Source: Chlorophyllum brunneum
Lineage: Eukaryota; Basidiomycota; Agaricomycetes; Agaricales; Agaricaceae
Assembly: GCA_963576785.1 (NCBI GenBank)
Contig: OY756143.1
Location: 2,294,001 to 2,358,000 of the forward strand
Reading direction: 5' to 3'
DNA length: 64,000 nt
The notes under the pieces were generated by a model that did no database searches, was not told the origin of the DNA, and was given only the letters and a program-made list of their open reading frames with translations. The position numbers and the translations under genes were made by a program. This document shows positions 45,650 to 56,943 of the stretch, in pieces. The stretch's first letter is position 1. Every line of letters begins with the position of its first letter.

Positions 45650-48298
45650 CTATGCTTTAACCCAAACCTGGACATGATTCGCGAAACAAGTGAACGATCC
45701 CCAACCACTACTATCGACCTTGACTTGTCCATGTTGCGTGATAAAGCTCCGAAAGGTAGCTCCAGCATTTTCCTGCAAAAACTCGACACACTGGACGTTG
45801 ACGACATAGTAATGAGACTTACTTTTCCGACATTCATACGAAGGTTGTGGACGAAAGTGCCAGAGCTGAACAGACATCATCAAAGAGAGCCCTCGGTACC
45901 ACTATCGTTCGGACACTTACTCCTCCTCTTTATTGCTGAGAACCACCGCGCAGCCCGGATGTTGTCCATCACCCTTACGGACAAAGCCGATACAGTTCTT
46001 GTCATGGAAATAATCTTCCAAAGGACCGTATGCGAACTTCTGCCGAGCCTCGACCAGGAGAGTGATGTTCCTGGCGACGTTCTCGTTGTAGCACTCCTTA
46101 TTAGGATACAGATCGCCATAGAAGATGCAACTGAGGTGGGACCTGACTGGGCATGGCATTCGTGGAATATATGTTACGGGAGCACTCACGGATGGCCGAC
46201 ACCTCGGAGTAATATCAGCGCATAAGCTTGGATTTTGAACGCCGGTTCTACCTGTTTGATTGATGTGAGCTGGGCAAGGGGTTTTAATGAAGTCGCACGA
46301 GGCGCACCCAGCTTTCTAGGCTTTGTCCCTCAACCTTGCAAATTTTAGACGCAATTGGAACCACTGAGATCAAAACGCGACCGTACCGTACTGGGTAACT
46401 GTCAGAGTTCAAAAGAAACCGAAAGTCATCAGACGCTTACTCATGATTATCAACAAAAGTCACCGCGTCCCGAGGTTTTTGCTGGACGAGAGTACCTTTG
46501 AAAATGTTGCGGAGATCGTAACGATTGCGCTGTCTGCTAGCCTGGCATAGGTTCATATGCAATGGGACATCAAAAAAGGCGGTCTGAAAAGCGCAAGTTT
46601 AGATTAGCCGGCGTCCTCTCGGTTCATCAGGGCTACTGGACGAACCTCCCCTCGAATCATACGGACGTATGGTAGCAGCCTGCGAATGCTGGCTGGAATA
46701 AGCCTTTCGGTATCAGCCATTCTCTATAAGGCTACTTACTCTCCCGACCAATATTCGGCTGAACATAAATAAACTTAGCGGGAAAACATCGCTGGGAAAG
46801 GGGGGAACATACTTACAGACTGAGAAAAGTCTATCTTGCTTGGTTCTTTCCCGAGTCGATCGGATCTAAGGTTGAGTGAGGTGAGAAGAATATCTATAGA
46901 AATTGAGACGCTGCTCACAAAGTCAAGAAGGAACTTGCGATCTACGTGCTTGATTGCGTCAAGTCGGAAGCCAGATGCGCCTGTGGTCTGGATATAACTA
47001 CATGAACGACGCCGTTGAGAGAAACCCAATGATCGGACACACATCAAGGATCCATGCGCCCCAATTGAGAAGGTCCTCCCTGACGCCTGGATGGCGATGA
47101 TCAATCTAGCGGGAAATATCAGTAGGTGTTCCTTAAGAGACGCATGATGCACAGGGTACAAACGTCATTGCCCATGAGAAAATCGTAATTTCCCAGTTCG
47201 TTGTCCACGTTGCGAGACCAGCCTTTGTGACCAGGGCCGACAAGTCGGTAAATTTTCTGTGTCTTTGTCTTGTGGTCAAAGTCCACTCCTATGCCAGTCG
47301 TTATAAAGAGTTCGCGATTGATACAACAAATAAACCTGTAAAGTGAGCCTGATTCCATTTGAAGTTGCTGTACTGATAATAGGTCACTTCTGGGATTCCT
47401 CCAGGAGAATGGACAAAATAATATCTACCTCTCCGTTCCGGCCGGAGTAGTTAAATACAGTCCAAGTCTGGAATAGTTGTGAGCTTTAAGTCCAGTTAAT
47501 GTGAAATATAGATAGACCTCCACATCTTGCCGCGGCCCGGCATCTTTAAGGCGATTGTCTGGGTTTGAAGGTATGGCCTGAGCCTTTTCTGTCGCATCTC
47601 CACCATGCTTGTGCTAATAAAGCGACGGTATCAGAGCGGAGCGCATGGGAAAGCGCAGTTGGAGCTTACGTTTAAGACTGCATCAATCAGAATGTCGAGT
47701 CCACAGTGTTTTGCAACTTTACAAGCCTCAAGCAACTCCTCCTTGGATCCCCACCGGGTCGCTACGGCGCCTTTTTGATTAAATTCGCCGAGATCCCACT
47801 AGGGAAATATAATGCGTCTGGATACATCATTCTCGAAGGGGACTCGATTCCTCACCAGATCATAAGCATCATATCCTCGCCCTGCTGATCGACCCTGCAC
47901 AATGAACAATGAGATGAGTCTTGCTTATTAGGAGAGCTCCAAGTCCACCAGGCAGCATACGCAAAGCCAGTAGTAACCACCTTGCTTCTGCACGCATCGC
48001 CAACTCACATTTTGGGCAGCCTTATTCATTGGCGGAAGCCAAGCTTGTGTAAAACCCAGTTGAGCAAGACGAGGTATTTCATTCTCAAAGTGCTTCCACC
48101 AAGTAGTATCTTCCTTCAGTGCATCCCAAGTAAAAAACTGGATCTAATCAAAAGTATGAGTGAATATCTGGCCGAAACATAACGCATGCGAACCATTAAT
48201 GGGTTGTCCGGGTGATGATCAGGGCCGAGCCTCATGCGTTCCAGTGCGGGAGGCGCATGTTTGAGCGAAGCTAGCCAGCCTGTGATGAGAGAAAACAT
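45650..48298 (-). CDS. Alpha-amylase family GH13, cytosolic (bacterial-type GH13_5-like)
   Basis: Minus strand, around ten introns. The start MFSLITGWLASLKHAPPALE at 48298 has no signal peptide; then IQFFTWDALKEDTTWWKHFE, FTQAWLPPMNKAAQN, GYDAYDL, WDLGEFNQKGAVATRWGSKE, HCGLDILIDAVLNHKHGGDA (region I), VDFDHKTKTQKIYRLVGPGH, FRLDAIKHVDRKFLLDF (region II with nucleophile Asp), AEYWSGE (likely region III Glu), RDAVTFVDNH (region IV), AYALILLR, FYGDLYPN, and the C-terminal beta domain VDSSGWGSFTCFANHVQVW, ending KA*. The type with TWD..WW and no signal peptide corresponds to intracellular fungal GH13_5 enzymes acting on alpha-glucans. Only 193 bases separate its stop from that of the transporter. 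Confidence 0.85.
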
Positions 48299-48875
48299 TG
48301 CAGTATTGCAGTCAAATCAACCTGCAGGCCCAGGGCTATAAACCGAGCCGGCGCTTAACACTACTCACACACTGACGCATGGCTGGCAGGGTGCGTAAGA
48401 TAGCGCGGGAATATTGCCTGGATGATGCCGCGGTATATAAAGCGTGAAATTTTCTGAGCACATCTCTAATGTTGCGTCCATCTTGCATATCTAGCCCCGT
48501 GCTTGCGTCTTGCTGGCGATTGGTGTACGATGAATGCACTTGACACCGGGTGGACAAGACTAAACTGCCTCCTTAATCGCTCCAATCACAAACATACCTA
48601 CGTCGAGAGGAGTTTCATGCTGACGGCAATAATATTTGACCAGTAGCGTGTGCTTATAGTGTCGGTTACCAGTTGTACACAAGTCCATTTAATGATTAAT
48701 GAAAACCATTTGTCTCTTGGGGTATTTCGTGTCTAGAAGATATGTCCTAAGTGTTGTGACAAAACATGAAACGTACAGGAAAGAATAGTAATATAACGAA
48801 TTACCCGCACCGCTAGAAATGCGAAAAAAATTATTGCCCCTAGTTGGGCGAAATATGATGCAGCACAGATCAGAC
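48299..48875. other. Intergenic, presumed amylase promoter
   Basis: No gene. TATA-like ggtatataaag at about 48430 (on the plus strand) is the only element I noticed. Confidence 0.4.
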
Positions 48876-49506
48876 CTATCCCAATGAAAGCTTTTGCAGT
48901 CTAGTGAACACCTGCATCACTGGACTGCGTACCACACAACCATTGACCTCGTCTCCGAGTGCGAAGCGTGGGAGGCATAGGGAGCCAAAGATATACATAT
49001 CCTCCTTCGCCCTCTGCTTCAGTCTTCTCCGGAAGCGGGCTTGAGATCTTGATTGTGCTTCAGTCAGATATGGCACCGTACAAGAGATCTGACGGACAGG
49101 GGTTTGCGGGTTCGTCTGGCGGTCACCGCCGTCCTTCGTGAGGCTAGGCGTCTGAGAGACAGGAAGTGAGATTGAGCCCCTAGGCGCCTCAGTGTACTTT
49201 TCGTGACAGATTGAAATTTCCGAGTCGTTGGCAAGTATTTGAAGGGACGGAGATGTGCTGGCATCTCCCCTACCAAATCCCGCGGCCCATGCAGCCTTGC
49301 GCTCCCCAGGAGTCATTCCAGGGGTGAGTCTCGAGCGTTCGTGGTGTCCTAGATCACTCCCGTCGTCGTTCCACAGAGACGATACTCTCAGACGTGGAAT
49401 CACTAAAGGTCTCGATATCCAATGCATTGAGTAAGGGGACGCCAAGTTCTTGGTGTTGCACGATGACCTGAGGTTGTGGGTCCGGGGGAGGCGAGGCGGT
49501 GGGCAT
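48876..49506 (-). CDS. Small unrecognised protein
   Basis: Best model starts MPTASPPPDPQPQVIVQHQ at 49506, has a short (37-base, GTATCG..TCTAG) intron near 49354-49390 and continues HHERSRLTPGMTPGERKAAW, AAGFGRGDASTSPSLQILAN, LTEAQSRSQARFRRRLKQR to the stop at 48876. The N-terminal half is Pro/Ser-rich and disordered, the C-terminal part basic. No signal peptide or domain. Without the intron, a different upstream frame stays open to 49613. Real expression is uncertain. Confidence 0.45.
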
Positions 49507-49750
49507 GGTGTTGTCGGGACGTCGCCGTAGTGGTATCGATATTGAATCTCTGAGTTGGCCATTGACTTGCAACTTGAACTAATAAGAAAGTGATAAACAA
49601 TCACTTGTCTCAAACCAGCTCTGTCGCGTGGCGATCAGTTTCCAGTTGTCATTCCCACTTTTTGTTCAGGTCTCATTCGATGATGTGTAAAGTATCAATT
49701 AGATATTTGTTTCATTTATTACAACATCGTACACCGAGTTGAAAGAGCAC

Positions 49751-50894
49751 TTAGGCGGAGATGCCACGGTAGGTGAGAATTTGGGACTGCAGACGGGCGA
49801 TCTGTCCGCTAGTGAATTGGGTCATGCAAGCGTCGTCGGAGTAGTCCATGAAGTTGTCTGTAATGAAAATTACCTTTAAGTATGAGGAACAGAAGTAACG
49901 CGTGGAAACTCACGGATGGGGTCAGCGCCACCACCAGAGCAGGTGTCGCGACCGCTGGGGCAACCAAAGGCAGGAGAAGCCTCTGGTGGTGTGTCGGAGA
50001 CGGAATCGCCGGAGCCAGAGCAGCCACCCTGGAATGTGTGGAAAAGTCCAACCCAGTGACCGGCCTCATGAGTGAGAGTCTTGTAAAATGCGCTTGTCAG
50101 ATATTATTCACCACTGGCCGAATATGAATCCTTACCTGACCGAGGTTGTAAGGGGAAGCGGTTCCACCGGGAACGGAAGAGTAGAGCATGACAACACCGT
50201 CATCGGTGGGGTTGCCAGAATAGGACGAGGGGAAGGTGGAATAACCAAGGAGACCAGCACCAGATCCGGAATTGAAACTGTAGTTCAAGGTATACCTTAG
50301 TGCCAGAACGGTCGGGCCCATGCTTAAGTCCACTTACCCGACAGTGTAGACGTTGAGAGCGTTGACGCCACCTTGGCGAAGAGACCTCTTCATACTGGTC
50401 TGCAGGCTGCTATCGGGACCAACTTCATTGAACCAGTTGGAATTTGTAGTGTGATCGATTCCAGCAATTGTGAAGGTCAAGCCAGCACCGGCATAAGCGG
50501 TGTTCATAACATTGATCTGAGCCTCCAGCTGTGAATCACTAGGTATTGAGTTTAGTGAGGTATGGATCGAGATAGCTTGGGTGGCACGTACGGGACATTG
50601 CCACCAGAGAGGGACGTGGATTCCTGGATAACGTGGAAGTAGACTGGTATAGTAGCAGAAGCGAAACCCGTCTTAGGGGCCTCGACCTTCTTGGCGGCGA
50701 AGTCGGCCTCCATATCAGCAACCTGCTCTGCGGTCAACTCGCTACCGCAAGTTCTGTCGGCCAAAAGTGAAACAGTAATCAGTCTGGTGGGACAAGATAG
50801 GTGGCAGGCATGCTGACCTGCGGGTGGGGTTCGGGGGAACGGCGAAAGCTGCAGAAGCAGCGAGTAAGCATACAAGAAAAGCAGACTTGAACAT
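49751..50894 (-). CDS. Secreted M43 (pappalysin-type) zinc metalloprotease
   Basis: Start [20 protein letters not shown] at 50894 is a clear signal peptide; [20 protein letters not shown] follows after an intron, then [33 protein letters not shown], a central [20 protein letters not shown] with [14 protein letters not shown], the zinc site [20 protein letters not shown] (HExxHxxGxxH), [19 protein letters not shown] and the Met-turn [19 protein letters not shown], ending ISA*. Seven short exons. Extracellular protein digestion is the likely role. All metal ligands and the Met-turn are intact, Cys residues suggest disulphides, and length is typical. Confidence 0.92.
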
Positions 50895-52080
50895 CGTTGA
50901 AGTTGAAGGAACTCTGGTTGAGTGAAGGAACAATGAGTTCTCCCGTCGTTTCTTAAATACTCTTCAGACGGTCCTGTTTTTGTCTCCATTCCCGGTTATC
51001 GCACGAATGGGTAGAAAGATTAAGATTGCAACGACTGTCATCGTGTGGCCTCGTACTGAGAAGCTATTATTGAATACCAAAATAGTCGTTCCGTTGGCAC
51101 ATGGGCTGCGAGTGATATAGATAGCGTATGCGGGTATTATTGCGCCAAGACATTATTTTGTCAACCAACCGGACGTAGATACGTCGTGTCGAAGATCACC
51201 GTTTTATTTTGAGGATAACAGTGGAATATATATTTCTGGGCTTGTGAAGCTGGGGTCAACACTTCCTGCGAAGGTCATTTTGAAAAGTTCTGAAGCTTAT
51301 CCTCCTGTATTTCCTCTGGTCAGCATCGTCAGGTACCTAGCATCGATGCATACCCATAATGTCAGTGGAGACATGAACATCGATGCGAAAAGAACACCCA
51401 CATCATATGCACCGTGTTCGATGTGACAAGTCAATCACTGATTACCCCATTTGCCGTCGTGTCCCACTTCCAACAGCGTGCAGTCAAAACAGCTGATAAT
51501 CTAGAGCGCATGGACAGCAGCGTATCCGAGGAAGAAATAGATTCGGCCTATGCAATATGATTATGATGAATGGCTGTTGATATCGAACCATGGGGACAAG
51601 TGCTTCTACATGAGACTAGACAGCCAGAGCAATTCATCTATTTTGTCAATAAACGGTATGATCACGCAGACCATGTGAACCCACTTCAAAACACGTTGGC
51701 AAGGTACTATGGTACTTGAAGCTTGAAGAGCGTCACATCCGGCTCGTTCAGCAATAAAAGAAGACACTAACAGCATGGTGGTCTTTATGCATGGTCCGAC
51801 GGTGTGATTGAAGTTTTGGGCTCCTGGTGGTCGATGGACGACTCAGGTAATACGTAGTGTTAAAATTTCTTGTCATTAACGGCACCCTGGTAATCTAGGA
51901 AGTGACATGGACAGAAGACCTAGAACTAGGTTTTGATTGAGCGTGTAGCAAGGCGGATGAGAAAAGACTGAATGCATGCAGATGGAAAAGTGACCATGGG
52001 TCCATGATTGAAGAAGAATGAATTGAATGTGGATGCGAATGCAATGTAAAAAATGATGTAAACTGATCAATCAAAGTGAC
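50895..52080. other. Intergenic, no gene seen
   Basis: About 1.2 kb between the divergent start of the protease and the stop of the 958-codon ORF. Only ORFs under 65 codons, no repeats noticed. It includes the protease promoter. Confidence 0.5.
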
Positions 52081-54957
52081 TCATGGACCCAACGAAGATG
52101 AAGATGGAACCTCCTCTGAATCCGTGGGCAGCCTCATCAGATGCAGCAACGCACCATGCTCGATCGTTGTCTCCCAGAGTTTTACCTTGACCTTTTCAAG
52201 CTTGGCCCTCAACTCTTCCCGTTTCTCCTCCGCCTTCTTCAGAACGTCCGTCTTCTTCAGCTTTCGCACAGGCTGCCGAGGTTGCCAGTCCGTGGCGCGT
52301 AATACTTGGAACACCCCAGCTGGTTGAAGGGGAGCAGAGGAAGCTGGAGGGCTAGATTGCGTAGTTCGCTTAGAAGTGATTTGTGTTTTATGCGTAGTGA
52401 CATGAGAGTTGCGCTCAGATAGTTTGTTGCGGGATGTACCACGTTGGACATCGGACAATTCGGGCCTCTCGGCACCTTCGTGTCCTTGGCCATGTGATTT
52501 CCCAGCCAGATCCACCCCACCTACACTCATAGGGTTAGCCTCCGCAATCCATGTCAAGAAGCCATCCCACAGCGTACCTGCGTCTATATTTGATTCTCCG
52601 GCAACCACTTCGGGTATACCGATGTCCCAGCCTGCAGAACTGGGGGTGGTAGGCCCAGGAGGACTCAAAGGTGAAGCTAGTGAGCTCGACGGTGAGCTAA
52701 CATTGTTGGCGAGTGGCGGTAGAGTACTGTCTTGCGCAGCAGTGCCTGACGAGGCTTTAGGGAACGTCGCTAGCGAAGCACTCGAAGTGGGTTGTGACAA
52801 TGCTAGGAGTTGTGGATCGATCAGATTATCAAGGTCTATGCTGGCCAATTCTGTAGATAGGGTTGTGACAAAGGAATTCGAGGTTTGAACCTCTGCGGCT
52901 GTGGGAGATTGAGCGGTAGAAGGTTGATCGGTGATGATGGTGGAAGAGGGTTGATCAAGAGCGGATGTATGTTCCTGAGTTGGCTTTGAATATTCTCGAG
53001 AGGATGGCGGGGGCCCGAAATTGAAATCCACAGGAAGTGGGGTGCCGCCCATTGATGGTGGTACTCTCCCATGGACATCAGGAGTCGACACACCGCCAGC
53101 TACAAGCCTGAGCGCAAAGTCGAGATCTCCGAGCTGGCTGAGGTCAAGAGGAGTAAAGTTCTGCGCTTGTTGGGCATCCGGGTTGGGTGTAGTCGAAAAT
53201 GACGAATCGTCGCTGGTTGGGGAAGACGACGTTGAGGGTGAATTAGAGCCGAGTAAGGGCTCCAGTGTTACGTGATCGGACGAGGGCATATCACCAGCAG
53301 GAGACCCTTCCACCTGTAGAGGGAAGGTTTGTAGTATATTCATCCAGCTGTCAATGAGGGATTGGTCGGTGTTCCCATCCATCAACGAGGACAAATCAAA
53401 AGATGAGTGAGGGCTGGAAGCCGCCTCGGATGGAACTGAGGGTTCCGAAGGCTGCAGGGCCGAAAGTGACAATGCGTTGGCGGAAGGCGTAGGACTGGCA
53501 TCGGAGGCGGCCAACAACGCGGAGAATAGGTCATTGAACGACGTAATGGAAGACGTCGGGTTGGTATGTTGGCTCGCCACCGATCGTTCTGAATCCATGA
53601 CCGGCTGAAGGGCTCCTGTAGGTACATTTTGCAAATCAGGCGAGGTACGTGTCATTATTTCCCCTTCTTGAGGCGATATTTGAGGCGTTGTCGTGGGGGA
53701 ACGATTGGTTCTGTTCACGTCTCGATAATGGTTTGCTCCTCTTCCTCCCTGCGATTCCGACTTGCGAGTGCCAGTACCATCGCGGACATGCGGCTCTCTG
53801 CTCTCCGAAAAGCCAGGTGGCGTCTCTTGCAGTTCCCCAAGATGCTTCTTGGCAGCTGCTTTCCGTGCTGCGATTTTGACTAGATTGATCAGCTGTGAGA
53901 TCAACTCCCGACCTCGCTCCTTCAGCCAGGTTTGCTCATACGCTTCTGGCCCTTCACCGTCTTGAAAGGGATAAGGAACATCCCAATCTGCTGCACCTGC
54001 AGGAACACGATTTAATTTCCTCCTTTTGAGCGGGGGGTGGAATAACGCTCGGCCCTTATTTGATCCCGACATCCGTGGTCTAGTGACAGGTATCGAGGGT
54101 GGTGCTACCGCTGTTCCACCCAATGCTCCCGTCGCCAATAGCTTCAAGATACTTTGTAGCACTGGAAATATGTCCCTCTGCTTGATTAACATCTCAACAA
54201 TCTCCTGATTGGTTGGTGCAGGAAGTTTAGAAAGGTCAAGGCTCTTGAGATAATCCAAGTGTGACCGGCCTATTGCAGGAGATTCGGGGGAAAGCTCTGC
54301 TTCACGATCATCGAGTACGATAGGATTGGAAGGGCTGGCGCCGCGGGGCGCGCCACTGAGTATGAGTTTAGATGGTTTCACCCGAGCGATGAGACCAGCG
54401 TGACCGAGCAGCGCTTGCTGGTTACGGAGGAAGTGAGCAGGAGGAGGTTGGGAAGGATTGGGGAGAGATATCTCGGGAGGCGGTGGACAGGGCGTCGGTT
54501 CTTGCCACTTGCGTTTCGGAGCCCGCCTGCGAGTAGGAGCGGCTTTTTGTTGGGTCCCCGCTGACGAATGGGGACGAGGCTGTAGAATCGGACGTGCAGG
54601 TGAGTGACACCCGATAGAACCTTGACGTGATTGTGGTTCACTCGAGGGTAGGGATCGAGGTAAGAGGGGGGTGTATGAGCCTCCAGGAAGGCTCAGCGAT
54701 ACGGCTATTGGGTTGATTGAGGGTTCAGAATGTGCATGGGAGCCAGGAAGTGCAATGGTCCCCACATTTTGTGCTGATGAGCCAGGGCTCAATATTTGCA
54801 ACCCAGCAGACGATGCTGTGGGTAATGCCAAAGTGGGTGACGGTGACCTACCTCTTGCCGAGGGCGAGGGAGGTGGAGAGCCGAAGAGCGAGTCATCGTC
54901 CTGCACCTGATCTTCGTATTCTCTTTGCATGACTGGCTCTACCGGATCCGATAGCAT
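52081..54957 (-). CDS. 958-residue Ser/Pro-rich disordered protein, nuclear type
   Basis: One uninterrupted exon from MLSDPVEPVMQREYEDQVQ (ATG 54957) to SSSSSLGP-type end at 52081, which is unusual in a region where genes average several introns. Residues 1-160 are Ser/Pro-rich (SPPPSPSARGRSPSPT), 140-150 basic (TRRRAPKRKWQEP, NLS-like); about 165-200 contains the ordered-looking HFLRNQQALLGHAGLIARV; about 240-270 LDYLKSLDLSKLPAPTNQEI and EMLIKQRDIFPVLQSILKLL look helical; KGRALFHPPLKRRKLNRV is a second NLS; the rest is Ser/Thr/Pro-rich until a coiled coil (VLKKAEEKREELRAKLEKVK) near the C-terminus. Not recognised; a transcription or chromatin regulator is plausible. Confidence 0.75.
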   Translation of the reverse strand: MLSDPVEPVMQREYEDQVQDDDSLFGSPPPSPSARGRSPSPTLALPTASSAGLQILSPGSSAQNVGTIALPGSHAHSEPSINPIAVSLSLPGGSYTPLLPRSLPSSEPQSRQGSIGCHSPARPILQPRPHSSAGTQQKAAPTRRRAPKRKWQEPTPCPPPPEISLPNPSQPPPAHFLRNQQALLGHAGLIARVKPSKLILSGAPRGASPSNPIVLDDREAELSPESPAIGRSHLDYLKSLDLSKLPAPTNQEIVEMLIKQRDIFPVLQSILKLLATGALGGTAVAPPSIPVTRPRMSGSNKGRALFHPPLKRRKLNRVPAGAADWDVPYPFQDGEGPEAYEQTWLKERGRELISQLINLVKIAARKAAAKKHLGELQETPPGFSESREPHVRDGTGTRKSESQGGRGANHYRDVNRTNRSPTTTPQISPQEGEIMTRTSPDLQNVPTGALQPVMDSERSVASQHTNPTSSITSFNDLFSALLAASDASPTPSANALSLSALQPSEPSVPSEAASSPHSSFDLSSLMDGNTDQSLIDSWMNILQTFPLQVEGSPAGDMPSSDHVTLEPLLGSNSPSTSSSPTSDDSSFSTTPNPDAQQAQNFTPLDLSQLGDLDFALRLVAGGVSTPDVHGRVPPSMGGTPLPVDFNFGPPPSSREYSKPTQEHTSALDQPSSTIITDQPSTAQSPTAAEVQTSNSFVTTLSTELASIDLDNLIDPQLLALSQPTSSASLATFPKASSGTAAQDSTLPPLANNVSSPSSSLASPLSPPGPTTPSSAGWDIGIPEVVAGESNIDAGTLWDGFLTWIAEANPMSVGGVDLAGKSHGQGHEGAERPELSDVQRGTSRNKLSERNSHVTTHKTQITSKRTTQSSPPASSAPLQPAGVFQVLRATDWQPRQPVRKLKKTDVLKKAEEKREELRAKLEKVKVKLWETTIEHGALLHLMRLPTDSEEVPSSSSLGP

Positions 54958-55631
54958 TCCACGCTATGGTGGGTATGGTAAATTGAAAGTTCGCGATAGG
55001 GATGAAAGATCAGAAGGGTACCTAGGATGCTACCGATCTTTTGAGGTGAAGAATCCAGGTCGAATCGGTTGGAGTCTTGGTGGTGAATGTAGCGGTTCCG
55101 AGAATGTGACTCTATCAGATAAATTTTGATGTTGATCCTCTCTAGTATTAGGATATGATGCAACGACTAACCTTCTCTGAGATAAAAAAAAAAAGGTCCT
55201 CAGAGGAACTCGACAGCACAAGGATGGTGGATGGAGAAAATCTCTGCCAAATAAGTGTAAACTATAACCAAAAGCCTACCGGATTTTGCCGGGTATTCCA
55301 ATTTTATACACGCAGCAGAAACTTTTTGCAGAAGAAAAAATATCCAAAATATTCGCGGGTACGAACCTCATGGGGTTTCGTCTTGTTTTATTTTCATACT
55401 GGATAATGTACCCAGATCCAGGCGCTGCAAAGATGTCTCGTCCCAACGCAATGGCAATCAAACGAGTTGGTCCAAGGAGTCACCATTTCCACGAGACACA
55501 GATGGCAGCCTCATGGAAGCAACGCTCGCAAGTGTTATAGCTTAAACCACAAGACCGAGTCCTCGTGGCCCTCTTTCTAGATCACCCCGTCTCTTCGTCT
55601 CAAATTTCACATCCAAACGTCGACATCACCC
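54958..55631. other. Divergent intergenic region
   Basis: Lies between the starts of the 958-residue protein (minus) and GTPase copy 5 (plus), so both promoters are expected here. A poly-A run (about 55185) and no convincing ORF. Confidence 0.5.
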
Positions 55632-56781
55632 ATGGCCCCCGAGATAGCGCCTCATGATATCGTCATTGCGTATGGACAGAGACACCATGGTCCACTGCAC
55701 AAACTCACGCCTTTCGCACGCCTTCCAGGTTTATGGGTCCGACAGGGGCTGGAAAAAGTCTTGTGGGTACAAGTCCAACGCCGCCAACCCTTGCTGATGA
55801 TGAACAGTTTGTTGACCTCTTGACGACGGGAAAAGTAGGATCCCGCACAGGTATATCCCTGAAGGCAGAAACAACTCGGGTCACTTCATCGCGAGTTGGT
55901 CACCACACGCGACATGGAAATCGTATCGTCCTCGTCGACACACCCTCCTTTGACAGCCATGAGAAATCCGACCTCGACGTCCTGGACGAAATCAGTCAAT
56001 GGTTAGAAAAAACGTAATGTCCTCAGCACTAACCTACGCATCGCTTCGTTCAAATATATCATCTAGATATAAAAATAATGTGAAGCTGACTGGCCTCATA
56101 TATCTTCATCGTATTACCGACAACCGGATGGGAAATTCTCCAAAGAAGAATCTCTCCGTTTTTCAGAAACTCTGTGGAGATACTTCCCTGGACCGCGTCA
56201 TCCTTGTCTCAACTATGTGGCACGAAATCTGTAAGACTCCGGAAATAGCAGAAAAACGCCACAAGGAACTGGAAGATAAATTTTGGAAACCTTTAATCGA
56301 CCGGGGATCGAGTTGCGACCGCCTGGAGAGAATTGACAGCAAAGAAGCATGGCGAATCGTCGATGGGCTGATCGAAACCAACTTCCAAAAAAGAAATGCT
56401 GTGCTCTTACAAAACGAGAGGGTAGGGAATGAAGTGCCTCTCATCGAAACGCAAGCGGGAAAGGTGCTAGCTACTGAAGTGCAGAAGAAGCTCGCGGAAC
56501 AGAAAGCCAGCGCTGAGAGGCTCCAATCCGGAATCGAGAAATTGAGGCGCACTGACCCACTGAGGGCGAAAGAGCTAACGAAGGAGTATAAAAAAGTCCA
56601 GAGATCTCTCGAGATGGAATACGATGCTGCCAATCGATATAAAATACCTCTTTCGGAGCGCATAAAGACATTCTTCCGGAAGGTTTTCCCCAAGGTAAGA
56701 TCATGCTTACTGCCCCGAAGTGTGCTGAGCGTGGAGCCCTCATCTTGTCCTATCTAGAATAAGAAGAGAAAACCCCTCTGA
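55632..56781 (+). CDS. P-loop GTPase, copy 5
   Basis: The only copy on the plus strand. Start MAPEIAPHDIVIA at 55632, an intron of about 60 bases, FMGPTGAGKSL (Walker A; intron directly after), FVDLLTTGKVGSRTGISLKA, RIVLVDTPSFDSHEKSD (G3 with PSF for PGF), an intron after WLEK, YKNNVKLTGLIYLHRITDNR, VILVSTMWHEICK, and a Lys/Glu-rich helical end (KKLAEQKASAERLQSGIEKL, KEYKKVQRSLEMEYDA) closing with RIKTFFRKVFPK, an intron, and NKKRKPL*. Catalytic motifs are complete, so probably functional. The next gene downstream, 162 bases away in the same direction, is a kinase-like protein lacking the catalytic Asp. Confidence 0.85.
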
Positions 56782-56943
56782 GACGTCTTCCTGCGCCGTA
56801 TTTAATGGGGTAGACTACAGTGATCTTTAGGCAGTGTAGTTTATTTATCTGGCTGAGCGTCAATGACGTAATCGCGGACCTCGAAGTGAACACCCCCTTA
56901 TGAGCCAACCTCAGTTACCACACCACCTCATCTGATCACCACC

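Noticed and set aside
45611..46225. 204-codon plus-strand ORF
   Set aside because: Antisense shadow of the amylase C-terminal exons; the minus strand carries FYGDLYPN and the beta domain.
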